A stretch of DNA of 41,236 nt, from the NCBI GenBank assembly GCA_945864585.1, contig CAMBCF010000036.1:1-41236 (forward strand). Reading direction: 5' to 3'. Of the stretch, positions 1-7,510 are shown piece after piece. Below the pieces are notes generated by a model. The model saw only the letters and a program-made list of their open reading frames with translations. It was not told the DNA's origin and did no database searches. How positions within the stretch are numbered: position 1 is the first letter of the stretch; each line of letters opens with the position of its first letter. Source of the stretch: Bordetella parapertussis (GTDB taxonomy: Bacteria; Pseudomonadota; Gammaproteobacteria; Burkholderiales; SG8-41). Made by a program: the position numbers and the translations under genes.

Positions 1-312
1 ACCGAAAGCTCTATCGTGTATGGCGTCGGGCTTGCGCTGTCCGAGCGCATCACCATCGCCGACGGCGCGGTGCAACAGTCGAATTTCTTTGACTACCATG
101 TGCCGCGCATGCGCGATGTGCCGCAAATGCACATCAAACTGGTGCAGACCAAAAACCATCCCACCGGCGCGGGGCAGATGGCGGTGCCGCTGGTGCCATC
201 CGCGATTTCCAACGCGGTGTTTCAATTGACCGGCGTGCGTCTGCGTCAGCAGCCGATGCTGGCCGCGCGCGTCAAACAGGCGCTGCTCGGCTCAGGGCAA
301 AGTGTTGCATAA
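1..312 (+). CDS. Molybdopterin-binding hydroxylase large subunit, C-terminal end (IorB-like), partial
   Basis: The reading frame is open from the first base of the window, so the start lies outside. About 103 residues remain. They match the C-terminus of isoquinoline 1-oxidoreductase beta subunits and related aldehyde oxidase/xanthine dehydrogenase proteins: a YGVGLALSERI segment, NFFDYHVPRM, then HPTGAGQMAVPLVPSAISNA and FQLTGVRLRQQP near the end. These enzymes bind a molybdopterin cytosine dinucleotide cofactor, hydroxylate N-heterocycles or aldehydes, and usually pair with a small [2Fe-2S] subunit encoded next door (not visible). The substrate cannot be told from this fragment. No operon partner follows; the next gene is a pseudogene about 170 bases downstream. 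Confidence 0.8.
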   Translation, partial: TESSIVYGVGLALSERITIADGAVQQSNFFDYHVPRMRDVPQMHIKLVQTKNHPTGAGQMAVPLVPSAISNAVFQLTGVRLRQQPMLAARVKQALLGSGQSVA

Positions 313-348
313 ATTAATCAATAAAAAAATAGTTAAAACATATTAACT

Positions 349-428
349 ACAGATAAACACAGATGAACACAGATAAGATCGAACCTCGATGGGATTCGGT
401 TTGCGGGGGGTAATCTGTGTTTATCTGT
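349..428. repeat. Inverted repeat of ACAGATAAACACAGAT units
   Basis: The 16-base sequence ACAGATAAACACAGAT at 349-364 is perfectly inverted as ATCTGTGTTTATCTGT at 413-428, with a further ACACAGATAAG copy at 368-378 in the loop. The unit itself is a short near-tandem repeat (ACAGATRAAC). It fills the gap between the hydroxylase gene and the broken LVIVD gene. Similar ACAGAT-type repeats are common in intergenic DNA of environmental bacteria. It is the first of many border palindromes in the window. Confidence 0.75.
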
Positions 429-484
429 GGCAAAAAGGGTTTTGTTTTCAGGGGTGGAAGGTCTCTGTGTTTTTTAAGGGGGAG

Positions 485-1461
485 ATGATGAGCGCAAGTC
501 GCATCAAAGAGTTTGGGATTACGGTGGCAGCAGTGGTGGTCGGTGGTTTGCTGAGCAGTTGCGCGGGCACGCGCACATTCGAGCAATACAACGCGCGGCG
601 CGCCGAATCAAACAATGTGGCGCTGCTGGGCCATGTCGATTTGCATGCGTGCAGCGCCTATCACCCGGAGATCAAGCAACAGGGTACTCGCTGGATCGCC
701 TATGTCGGTCATCATGGCGGCCCGGCAAAAATAAACCCGTTGACGGGCGCGACAGAATTCAATGGCACCTCCATCGTTGTTGTTACCGACCCGCGAGCGC
801 CGAAAACGCTGTCGCATATACCGGGGCAGGAAGGCGGCACGGAATCTGGCGTTGCGCAAATGGTGCGCATCTGCGCAGGGCGCGATCTGCCCAAGGGTGA
901 CAAAAGCAAATTTTATCTGCTGCGGTCGTTTGACAATTCCGCGCACGAGATTTGGGATGTCACGTCGCCGGAAAAACCGCTCATCGTCAGCACGCCGGTG
1001 CGTGGTTTGCGCGACACGCACAAGAATTTCTGGGAATGCGATACCGGCTCGCTTACCTGAAATCACCGTTCAATCTGTCGAACTATCAGGTACCCGAAGC
1101 CCCCGGGGGATTTTGCAAGCGCGGCGGCCGCTTCGGCGCGCACGCTTCACACGAGAACCAGCCGCCGATGTACGCCCGGCGCGTGATCTTCTACGCCTGG
1201 TTCAATGGCGGCTTGCGCGCGGTGGACATACGCGATCCGTTCAATCCGAAAGAGATCGGCTATTACATCCCGGCCATCACCGATAACACCGACAAGCGTT
1301 GCATCACTACGCCGCAGGGCGCGCAATGCAAGGTGGCGATACAGACCAATAACGTGGATGTGGACGACCGCGGCTACATTTATATTGTCGATCGCGCGGA
1401 TACCGGCATGCACATCCTCGAATTGACCGGCAGCGCGCGCGAGGCGGCGGATTTTAGGTAG
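485..1461 (+). pseudogene. LVIVD-type secreted beta-propeller protein, frameshifted and internally deleted
   Basis: Translation from ATG 485 (GGGGGA ribosome site just upstream) gives a lipoprotein-like signal with a Cys after LLSS, then HPEIKQQGTRWIAYVGHHGG, GTSIVVVTDP, SAHEIWDVTSP and THKNFWECDTG, and stops at 1060. The rest continues in the +1 frame: VPEAPGGFCKRGGRFG, YAWFNGGLRAVDIRDPFNP, YYIPAITDNTDKRC and VAIQTNNVDVDDRGYIYIVD, ending at 1461. Family members read WECDTG-I-A-Y/F-L after the first part. Here one base seems missing near 1048-1049. In addition the residues between AYL and the KSPFNLSNYQVPE segment, by memory well over 100 in the family, are absent, with the junction near 1059. 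Two independent lesions make it a pseudogene. It overlaps the convergent membrane protein gene by 8 bases. Confidence 0.8.
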
Positions 1462-1807
1462 TTTTCTTGTCACCCAATATAAACGAAGTCGCCGCCCAAC
1501 TGATCAAGCTATAAACCATCGCCCCAAACACCGCCGGCCACAAGCCGGCGATGGTGAAGCCATTGACAAAAGAGGCTGCAAACCACAGCAGCAGTCCGTT
1601 AAGCACAAATATGAACAGCCCCAGTGTCAATACCGTGACGGGCAAAGTCAGTATTAGCAAAATCGGCCGCACGATGGTGTTAAGGATGCTCAGGATCAAG
1701 GCGACAATCAGCGCGGTGAAAAAGCTATCAACGTGTATCAAATCAAAAATATACGGCAGCGCAAATAACGCCGCGGCGTTGATCAGCCATAGCAGCAGAA
1801 TTCTCAC
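1454..1807 (-). CDS. Small four-helix membrane protein, phage holin 4_2 / YvlD family
   Basis: 117 residues that are almost entirely hydrophobic, with four predicted membrane segments: LLLWLINAAALFALPYIF, the ALIVALILSILN region, LILTLPVTVLTLGLFIFVLN, and a last segment around WPAVFGAMVYSLISW. The conserved N-T-I-V-R-P-I-L core is typical of Pfam PF04020 (named phage holin 4_2; YvlD in Bacillus). The function is unknown despite the name, and nothing here suggests a prophage. The GTG start overlaps the hemH stop codon (GTGA), so the two are probably translationally coupled as the last genes of a minus-strand hrcA-hemH unit. The length is normal for the family. Confidence 0.8.
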   Translation of the reverse strand: MRILLLWLINAAALFALPYIFDLIHVDSFFTALIVALILSILNTIVRPILLILTLPVTVLTLGLFIFVLNGLLLWFAASFVNGFTIAGLWPAVFGAMVYSLISWAATSFILGDKKTT

Positions 1808-2790
1808 GATTTTTTCTCCAGGGCTTCCAGTGCCATTTCGGTGAGCGTCTGCAGCCAGGCATGGCGCTCGTTCAGACAGGGAATGTAGTTGTATTCATCG
1901 CCGCCGGCGTCACAAAAGATCTGCTTGCCTTCGACGGCGATCTCTTCCAGTGTTTCAAGGCAGTCGGCCACGAAGCCGGGGCAGATGACGTCGATGCGGC
2001 GGGTTTTTTGTTGGCCGAGTTCGGCGAGCACAATGGTGGTATAGGGTTTGATCCACTCGGCGCGGCCAAAGCGCGACTGGAAGCAGATTACGTATTGATG
2101 TTCGCGCAGGTCGAGTGCAGCCGCCAGCAGCCGGCCGGTTTGTAAACACTGTTCCTGATACGGCTCGCCGCGAGCTATGGTGTATTGCGGCACGCCGTGA
2201 AAGCTCATCACCAGTTTGTCGGGACGCCCCGCGCTGCGCATCTGGAATTCACGCACGCTGGCGGCGAGCGCTTCGATGTAGCCGGGATGGTCGTGAAAAT
2301 CTTCAACCCGGCGCACGTCGGGGTGAAAGTCGAGTTTTTTCAACGCCGCTGTTGCAGCATCCAGTGCGGTGGCGGTGCTGCTGCGCGCGTATTGCGGGTA
2401 AAGTGGCAGCAGCACTACGCGCGAAACTTTTTTTTCCTTAAAAACAGATAGTTGCGATTCAATCGAAGGCTCGCCATAACGCATCGCGTAGTCGACCACG
2501 ATGTCGCCGCGTGCGCGCTCGCCGAGATAGCCGCGCACGTACTTGGCCTGCTTCTCGGTATGAAAGCGCAGCGGCGAACCTTCGCGGGTCCACACCGAGG
2601 CGTAGCGCGCGGCGGCATCCTTGCTGCGTTTGGGCAGGATAAAAAAATTAAGAATTATCCACCACACCACACGCGGGATTTCGACCACGTAAGGGTCGGA
2701 GAGAAATTCCTTCAGGTAATTGCGCACGGCCTGCGGCGTAGGCGCGGTGGGTGTGCCGAGGTTGATCAGCAGGAGGGCGGAGATGGGCAT
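1804..2790 (-). CDS. hemH: Ferrochelatase
   Basis: 328 residues. It inserts Fe2+ into protoporphyrin IX, the last step of protohaem synthesis. Family signatures visible are LINLGTPTAPTP at the N-terminus, LPLYPQYA (128-135), SFHGVP (196-201, with the metal-site His 198), FQSRFGRAEWIKP (237-249) and CPGFVADCLETLEEI (270-284, with the conserved acidic residues). It ends with YIPCLN, usual for proteobacterial enzymes. The start ATG at 2790 gives MPISALLLINLGTP, the expected N-terminus. No Shine-Dalgarno sequence precedes it; instead a GTTCACCC octamer array ends about 15 bases upstream. It lies downstream of hrcA on the same strand. Confidence 0.95.
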   Translation of the reverse strand: MPISALLLINLGTPTAPTPQAVRNYLKEFLSDPYVVEIPRVVWWIILNFFILPKRSKDAAARYASVWTREGSPLRFHTEKQAKYVRGYLGERARGDIVVDYAMRYGEPSIESQLSVFKEKKVSRVVLLPLYPQYARSSTATALDAATAALKKLDFHPDVRRVEDFHDHPGYIEALAASVREFQMRSAGRPDKLVMSFHGVPQYTIARGEPYQEQCLQTGRLLAAALDLREHQYVICFQSRFGRAEWIKPYTTIVLAELGQQKTRRIDVICPGFVADCLETLEEIAVEGKQIFCDAGGDEYNYIPCLNERHAWLQTLTEMALEALEKKS

Positions 2791-2805
2791 GCGTTACAAA
2801 GCAAA

Positions 2806-2943
2806 GGGCGTGAACGGGTGAACGAGTGAATGGGTGAACGGGTGAACGGGTAAGGACGTCCGCTGCGCTGCAATTGCTGTCGCTCCTATGGGGCCGTGCG
2901 CGGGAGTGCCTTGCGGAGTCACTCGTTCACCCGTTCACCGCCC
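2806..2943. repeat. Octamer-array palindrome between hrcA and hemH
   Basis: On the plus strand 2806-2850 holds five to six GTGAACGG/GTGAACGA/GTGAATGG units in an 8-base register. The inverse, TCACTCGTTCACCCG and so on, is at 2919-2943. The two arms pair over about 24 bases with one bulged base. Between them lies GC-rich DNA without a gene. The hrcA stop (complement of 2943-2945) sits at the base of one arm and the hemH ATG lies 15 bases beyond the other. Family A of the border repeats. Confidence 0.85.
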
Positions 2944-3968
2944 TAATGTTGCGACAATGCGCTGGACAGCAGCTTCGCGGTGATATCGACAATCGGAATC
3001 ACCCGCTCGTAGGCCATGCGCGTGGGGCCGATGACGCCGACGGTGCCGACGATTTTGCCATCGACTTCGTAGGGCGCGGTGACCACACTGCATTCATCCA
3101 GCGGCGACAAGCCCGCTTCGCCGCCGATAAAAAGCTGTACGCCGTGTGCGCGGCTGGAAATGTCCAGCAACCGCAGCAAGCCCGTTTTGTGCTCGAACAA
3201 ATCAAACAGATTGCGCAGCCGCGCCATGTTCGACGACAGGTCTTCGATATTGAGCAGTTTGTTTTCGCCGGAGATCACGACCTCGGTTTCGGCTTCGATC
3301 TCGACCTGACTGCCGGCTTCCAGCGCAGCCGTCATCAGCCGCGTCATGTCGTCATGCAACTGCCGCAGCTCCTGCTGAATGCGCTTGCGGATATCGGCGA
3401 ACGTCAGTCCCGCGTAATGCTGATTCAGAAAATTGGCCGCTTCGGTCAATTCAGAGGGCGAATAGGATTTTTCGGTAATGATGATGCGGTTTTGCACGTC
3501 GCCGTCGGGCGTGACAATAATCAGCAGAATGCGCTTTTCCGAGAGCCGCAAAAATTCAATATGCCGAAAGCCCGCGCTGCGCCGCGGCGTGACCACCACA
3601 CCGGCGAAACGCGTAAGCTCCGACAGCATCTGCGAGGCCGAAGCCACCAATTTGTGGGTGTTGTCGGGATGCAACTGGCCTTCGAGATGGTTGATTTCAA
3701 CGCGATCCAGCGGCTTGATGGTGAGCAGCGTATCGACAAAAAAACGGTAACCGCGCGCGGTGGGCACGCGCCCGGCGGAGGTATGCGGGCTGGCGATAAA
3801 GCCCATGTCTTCAAGGTCCGCCATCACATTGCGGATGCTGGCGGGCGACAGATCAAGCCCGGCAATTTTGGACAGCGCCCGCGAGCCGACCGGCTGACCG
3901 TCGGTGATATAACGCTCCACCAGCGTCTTCAGCAGCAACTGCGCGCGCTCGTTCATGGGGGTGGACAT
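2943..3968 (-). CDS. hrcA: Heat-inducible transcription repressor HrcA
   Basis: 341 residues, normal length. HrcA represses groESL/dnaK-type operons by binding CIRCE operators, with GroEL as co-factor. The N-terminal winged-helix region is clear: [48 protein letters not shown], then the [18 protein letters not shown] signature. The C-terminal GAF-like part contains [16 protein letters not shown]. The start at 3968 (MSTPMNER) is used, but ATG 3956 (MNERAQ) is equally typical. No CIRCE element is visible in the window, so its targets lie elsewhere. It is divergent from nadK across a repeat-filled spacer and cotranscribed with hemH. Confidence 0.95.
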   Translation of the reverse strand: MSTPMNERAQLLLKTLVERYITDGQPVGSRALSKIAGLDLSPASIRNVMADLEDMGFIASPHTSAGRVPTARGYRFFVDTLLTIKPLDRVEINHLEGQLHPDNTHKLVASASQMLSELTRFAGVVVTPRRSAGFRHIEFLRLSEKRILLIIVTPDGDVQNRIIITEKSYSPSELTEAANFLNQHYAGLTFADIRKRIQQELRQLHDDMTRLMTAALEAGSQVEIEAETEVVISGENKLLNIEDLSSNMARLRNLFDLFEHKTGLLRLLDISSRAHGVQLFIGGEAGLSPLDECSVVTAPYEVDGKIVGTVGVIGPTRMAYERVIPIVDITAKLLSSALSQH

Positions 3969-4007
3969 GGGACTATTCTACCTCTTAGCGTGAGGCGTGG
4001 GGCCTGA

Positions 4008-4234
4008 GGGGTGAACGGGTGAAAGAGTGAACGGGTGAACGAGTGAAACCCCTCTCTCGCCAGCCCGGCCCCCTCGCCTACCTTGTAGGCTCTCCCCCTG
4101 CCGGGGGCAAGGGAGCGCCTCGCCAGGGTTACTCGTTCACTCGTTCACTCGTTCACTCGTTAACCCCTTCACCCCGTCACCCCTTCACCCCTTCACCCCT
4201 TCACCCCTTCACCCCTTCACCCCTTCACTCTTCA
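4008..4234. repeat. Large octamer-array region between divergent hrcA and nadK
   Basis: This gap of about 310 bases (3969-4279) is nearly all repeat. 4008-4049 carries GTGAACGG/GTGAAAGA/GTGAACGA units. 4131-4162 has four ACTCGTTC units (the last ending in A). 4163-4226 continues in exact 8-base register with eight ACCCCTTC units (one ACCCCGTC). Twelve octamers therefore run unbroken over 96 bases, switching unit type at 4163. Between the arms lies a GC-rich segment with CCCTGCCGGGGG. Any nadK and hrcA promoters must lie in or beside this DNA; none is convincing. Confidence 0.9.
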
Positions 4235-4279
4235 CGCCCTAACGTGCAAGCCTGACGCCGGTTGTGGTTAAATGCCGTT

Positions 4280-5149
4280 ATGAAAAAAACCTTTAAAACC
4301 ATAGCGCTGATCGGCAAGTACAACAGCCCTGAGATCGCCGAACCGTTGCTTAAGCTGGCGGATTTTCTCAAGCGGCGCGGCATCAGCGTGTTAATCGACA
4401 AACTCACCGGCGCGCATATCACCGATTCGCCGTATCCGATACGCGAGCTTGAGGAATTGGGGCGTACCGCGGAACTGGCCATCGTGCTCGGCGGTGACGG
4501 CACCATGCTCAACATTGCGCGCACGCTGGCGCCGTTCGAGGTGGCGCTGGTGGGGGTCAATCAGGGGCGGCTGGGATTTTTGACCGACATTTCGCTCGAC
4601 ACCATGTACGAGACCATCTCCGGCATACTCGACGGCCACAGCGTCACCGAAGACCGCATGCTGCTGCAAGGCGAAATCCATCGCGGCGGTGAACGCGTGC
4701 TGGATGTGCTGGCGTTTAATGACGTGGTGGTGAGCAAGGGCGTCGAAGGTAATATGGCCGAAATCGAAGTGCATATCGACGGCGAATTCATCTACCACCA
4801 GCGTTCCGATGGATTGATAGTCGCCACGCCCACCGGCTCGACTGCCTATGCGTTGTCGGCGGGCGGACCGATTGTGCATCCTGCGTTGCGGGTGATTGCG
4901 CTGGTGCCGGTATCGCCGCACACGCTGTCCAACCGGCCGATCGTGGTCAACAGCGACAGCGTGATCGAAATCGTCATGCGCAGTGACAGCGACGCGCGCG
5001 CGCACTTCGACAGCCATTCGCACTTTGCGCTGCGCGAGGGTGACCGTGTGATTGTGAAGCGTTACCCGCATACCATCAGCCTGTTGCATCCGATCGGACA
5101 TAGTTATTACCGCATGTTGCGGGAGAAATTGAATTGGAATCGGGAGTAG
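4280..5149 (+). CDS. nadK: NAD kinase
   Basis: 289 residues from ATG 4280 (MKKTFKTIALIGKYNSPEIA). It phosphorylates NAD to NADP. The catalytic/nucleotide motif GGDGTMLNIAR is at 71-81, NQGRLGFLTDI at 94-104, and the second signature SDGLIVATPTGSTAYALSAGG is near 177-197, all intact. A TTG start 18 bases upstream would add six residues, but ATG 4280 gives the family-typical N-terminus. No clear Shine-Dalgarno sequence precedes it. It is followed after 58 bases by recN on the same strand, a conserved nadK-recN pair. Confidence 0.95.
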   Translation: MKKTFKTIALIGKYNSPEIAEPLLKLADFLKRRGISVLIDKLTGAHITDSPYPIRELEELGRTAELAIVLGGDGTMLNIARTLAPFEVALVGVNQGRLGFLTDISLDTMYETISGILDGHSVTEDRMLLQGEIHRGGERVLDVLAFNDVVVSKGVEGNMAEIEVHIDGEFIYHQRSDGLIVATPTGSTAYALSAGGPIVHPALRVIALVPVSPHTLSNRPIVVNSDSVIEIVMRSDSDARAHFDSHSHFALREGDRVIVKRYPHTISLLHPIGHSYYRMLREKLNWNRE

Positions 5150-5167
5150 AAATCGCGACTGACCGAT

Positions 5168-5200
5168 GTGGTTCACCCGTTCACCCGTTCACTGGTTCAC
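5168..5200. repeat. Unpaired octamer array upstream of recN
   Basis: GTTCACCC and GTTCACTG units repeat at 8-base spacing over about 33 bases between nadK and recN. The array ends eight bases before the recN ATG. The matching GTGAACG arm is missing, so this is a one-armed copy of family A. Its frame is open in this orientation, which makes recN look 14 codons longer if the first ATG (5166) is taken. Confidence 0.8.
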
Positions 5201-5207
5201 GCTGTTT

Positions 5208-6875
5208 ATGCTTCGCACTTTATCCATCCGCGACTTTGTAATCGTTGAAAAAATGGAGCTGGAATTCGATTCCGGCTTTACGGTACTGACCGGCGAAACC
5301 GGCGCGGGCAAATCCATCCTGATCGATGCGCTGGCGTTGGTGCTGGGTGCGCGCGCCGACGCGCTGGTGGTGAGACAGGGCGCCGAGCGCGCGGAAGTGA
5401 GCGCGGAGTTTGATATCGCTACATTGAACCCTGTAAAAAAATACCTTCAAAAACAAGAGCTTACAGACGAAGGTGATGCGTGTCTGGTGCGCCGGATCAT
5501 AGATGCGAGCGGCCGCTCGCGCGCCTTCATCAACGGCACCGCGGTTACTGCCACGCAGTTACGCGAACTGGGCGAGTTTCTGGTGGATATTCATGGCCAG
5601 CATCAGCATCAGTCGCTGACGCGCGCGCCGGCACAACGCGAATTGATCGATGCGTACGGCAAACTCGAAGCGCAGGCCGGGCAGGTTGTTAGCGCGCACC
5701 GCGATTGGCGCGACAAAGCCGAACGGCGGCGCGCATTTGAATCGAATGCCGCCGCCTATGTTGCTGAACGCGAGCGTCTCGAATGGCAGGTGAACGATCT
5801 CACGCAGCTTGATGTCAAGGCGGATGAGTGGGCAGAGCTGAGCGCCGAGCATTCGCGCCTGGCGCATGCGGCGAGCCTGATTGAAGCCGCCGAATTTGCG
5901 ATGGAGACTTTGTCGGAGGGCGAGGGTGCGAGCCTGGCGCAGGTGAACGGGGTGATTGCACGGCTGAAAAATCTGCTGGATTACGACCCCAAGTTGAAAG
6001 AAGTTCTGGAGGTGCTGGATCCCGCGCAAGTGCAGTTGCAGGAGGCCGTCTACAGCCTGCGTCACTATCAGCAAAAACTCGACCTTGATCCCCAAAGGCT
6101 GCGCGCCGCCGAACAGCGCATGGATGCCATCCACAGCGCTGCGCGCAAGTACCGCAGCGAACCGGGGCAACTGCCCGCAGTGCTTGCCACAGCACGCACA
6201 AGGCTCCACGAACTTTCGCTTGCCGGCGACGCCGACGCGCTGCGCACACTGGAGGCGGCGGCGCGCGAAGCCTGTGTAGCCGAAGCGAAAAAACTTTCCG
6301 CGGGCAGGCGCAAGGCGGCGAGAACCCTCGCAGAAAAAGTAACTGCGGCCATGCAAACACTGGCGATGACCGGCGGCCTATTCGAGGTTGCGCTCAACGC
6401 GCTGGAAGAGCCTGCCGCGCACGGGCTGGAGAACATCGAGTTTCTGGTGTCTACGCACAAAGGCATGATACCGCAAGCGCTGGCGAAGGTGGCGTCCGGC
6501 GGCGAGTTGTCACGCATCAGCCTGGCGCTGCAAACCGTCACCAGTCAGGTGGCGCAGGTGCCGACCTTGATTTTTGACGAAGTGGATGCGGGCATCGGCG
6601 GCAGAGTCGCTGAAATCGTCGGCAAGTTGCTTAACGGACTCGGCAACAAGCATCAGGTGATGTGCATCACCCATCTGCCGCAGGTCGCCGCCTGCGGCGA
6701 TCAGCAATGGCAGGTGGTGAAGAGCGCGGCCAATGGCAAGGTCGCCAGCAAAGTCATCGTGCTCGACCCGGCACAACGTGTGGAAGAGATCGCGCGCATG
6801 TTGGGTGGCGTGAAGATTACCGACACCACACGCAGGCATGCGGCAGAAATGCTTAGCGGCAGGACTGAGGACTGA
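5208..6875 (+). CDS. recN: DNA repair protein RecN
   Basis: 555 residues from ATG 5208 (MLRTLSIRDFVIVEKMELEF). RecN is an SMC-like ATPase that acts in double-strand break repair. The Walker A motif GETGAGKS is at 29-36. A long charged, coiled-coil-forming middle follows. The ABC signature ASGGELSRISLALQ is near 428 and the Walker B IFDEVDAGIGG near 454. ATG 5166 would add a repeat-encoded extension (FTRSPVHWFT) and is rejected. The C-terminus runs HAAEMLSG and then RTED before the stop; these last residues are encoded by the AGGACTG heptamer repeat, so the native end seems overwritten. No Shine-Dalgarno sequence is seen. Convergent with fur. Confidence 0.95.
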   Translation: MLRTLSIRDFVIVEKMELEFDSGFTVLTGETGAGKSILIDALALVLGARADALVVRQGAERAEVSAEFDIATLNPVKKYLQKQELTDEGDACLVRRIIDASGRSRAFINGTAVTATQLRELGEFLVDIHGQHQHQSLTRAPAQRELIDAYGKLEAQAGQVVSAHRDWRDKAERRRAFESNAAAYVAERERLEWQVNDLTQLDVKADEWAELSAEHSRLAHAASLIEAAEFAMETLSEGEGASLAQVNGVIARLKNLLDYDPKLKEVLEVLDPAQVQLQEAVYSLRHYQQKLDLDPQRLRAAEQRMDAIHSAARKYRSEPGQLPAVLATARTRLHELSLAGDADALRTLEAAAREACVAEAKKLSAGRRKAARTLAEKVTAAMQTLAMTGGLFEVALNALEEPAAHGLENIEFLVSTHKGMIPQALAKVASGGELSRISLALQTVTSQVAQVPTLIFDEVDAGIGGRVAEIVGKLLNGLGNKHQVMCITHLPQVAACGDQQWQVVKSAANGKVASKVIVLDPAQRVEEIARMLGGVKITDTTRRHAAEMLSGRTED

Positions 6876-6963
6876 GGACTTAGGACTGAGGACTGAGGAC
6901 TTAGGACTGAGTAACCCCTGCGCAGGGGTTACTCAGTCCTAAGTCCTCAGTCCTTAGTCCTAA
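6861..6963. repeat. Near-perfect palindrome of AGGACTG/AGGACTT heptamers between recN and fur
   Basis: Heptamers AGGACTG and AGGACTT run from 6861. The arms 6880-6921 and 6922-6963 pair over 42 bases with one G-T mismatch (6888/6955), and the innermost 33 base pairs are perfect with no unpaired centre (CCCCTGCGCAGGGG). The recN stop (6873-6875) lies in the left array and the fur stop (complement of 6947-6949) in the right arm. It may serve as a bidirectional terminator, although there is no T-run. Family B of the border repeats. Confidence 0.9.
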
Positions 6964-7390
6964 CCACGGCCCTTCGAGGGCAATCATCGCGTAAACATTC
7001 AGCGTAAAGATGCAGCGAGTGATCATGAATTTTGAAGCCGCGCGCCGCAGCCACTTGTGACTGGCGCTTTTCGATTTCAGCGTCGTAGAACTCTTCAACG
7101 TGGCCGCATTGCACGCACACCAGATGGTCGTGGTGCGTTCCCTGGTTGAGCTCAAACACGGCTTTGCCGGATTCGAAGTGATGGCGTATCAGCAGGCCCG
7201 CTTGTTCAAATTGCGTCAACACGCGATAGACGGTAGCCAAGCCGGTGTCGGTGCCGTCTTTTTGCAGCAGCTTGTAAACTTCTTCGGCGGACAGGTGTCG
7301 CACTGTACTGCGCTCGAAAAGCTCAAGTATGCGCAAGCGGGGCAGCGTCGCCTTGAGGCCGCTGGTCTTAAGATTTTCAGTTGAACTCAT
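6947..7390 (-). CDS. fur: Ferric uptake regulator
   Basis: 147 residues, normal length. Fur binds Fe2+ and represses iron-uptake genes. The winged-helix part includes LKATLPRLRILELF (12-25), HLSAEEVYKLL (32-42) and the recognition helix GLATVYRVLTQFEQAG (50-65). The metal region has HHDHLVCVQCG (86-96), with Cys92 and Cys95, and a second CxxxxC pair at Cys132/Cys137. The last residues VVRTKD are encoded by the border heptamer repeat, so the usual His/Asp-rich tail may have been lost or replaced. A plausible sigma-70 promoter lies just upstream. Divergent from bamE, convergent with recN. Confidence 0.95.
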   Translation of the reverse strand: MSSTENLKTSGLKATLPRLRILELFERSTVRHLSAEEVYKLLQKDGTDTGLATVYRVLTQFEQAGLLIRHHFESGKAVFELNQGTHHDHLVCVQCGHVEEFYDAEIEKRQSQVAAARGFKIHDHSLHLYAECLRDDCPRRAVVRTKD

Positions 7391-7424
7391 CGGCTTGTCT
7401 ATCGGAGTGGGGGCAGTCTGCGCT

Positions 7425-7452
7425 ATGATATTGCTTATTTTTCGCGGTGCAA
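7425..7452 (-). promoter_or_regulatory. Putative sigma-70 promoter of fur
   Basis: On the minus strand TTGCAC (complement of 7447-7452) and TATCAT (complement of 7425-7430) are separated by 16 bases, with the -10 box about 34 bases from the fur ATG. The -35 box lies in a small inverted repeat GCGGT/ACCGC. No clear 19-base Fur box is seen, so autoregulation is not shown. Confidence 0.45.
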
Positions 7453-7510
7453 ACCGCGCGCTTTAGTTTAGCGCCACGATGGGTCTCTGAATACGACTGT
7501 TACACCCTAT

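Noticed and set aside
1040-1062. Programmed frameshift in the LVIVD-type gene
   Set aside because: No slippery sequence is seen, and a large stretch of the protein is also missing, so decay explains it better.
1454-1807. Prophage holin
   Set aside because: The family name is historical; the gene sits in an hrcA-hemH unit and no phage genes surround it.
3969-4010. CIRCE operator for HrcA autoregulation
   Set aside because: No TTAGCACTC/GAGTGCTAA pair is found here or elsewhere in the window.
4131-4226. Regular repeats that could suggest a CRISPR array
   Set aside because: The units are 8 bases with no unique spacers, and no cas genes are present.
7391-7510. Fur box in the fur-bamE intergenic region
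   Set aside because: GATATTGCTTATTTTT shows only weak likeness to the 19-base consensus and lacks the inverted symmetry.
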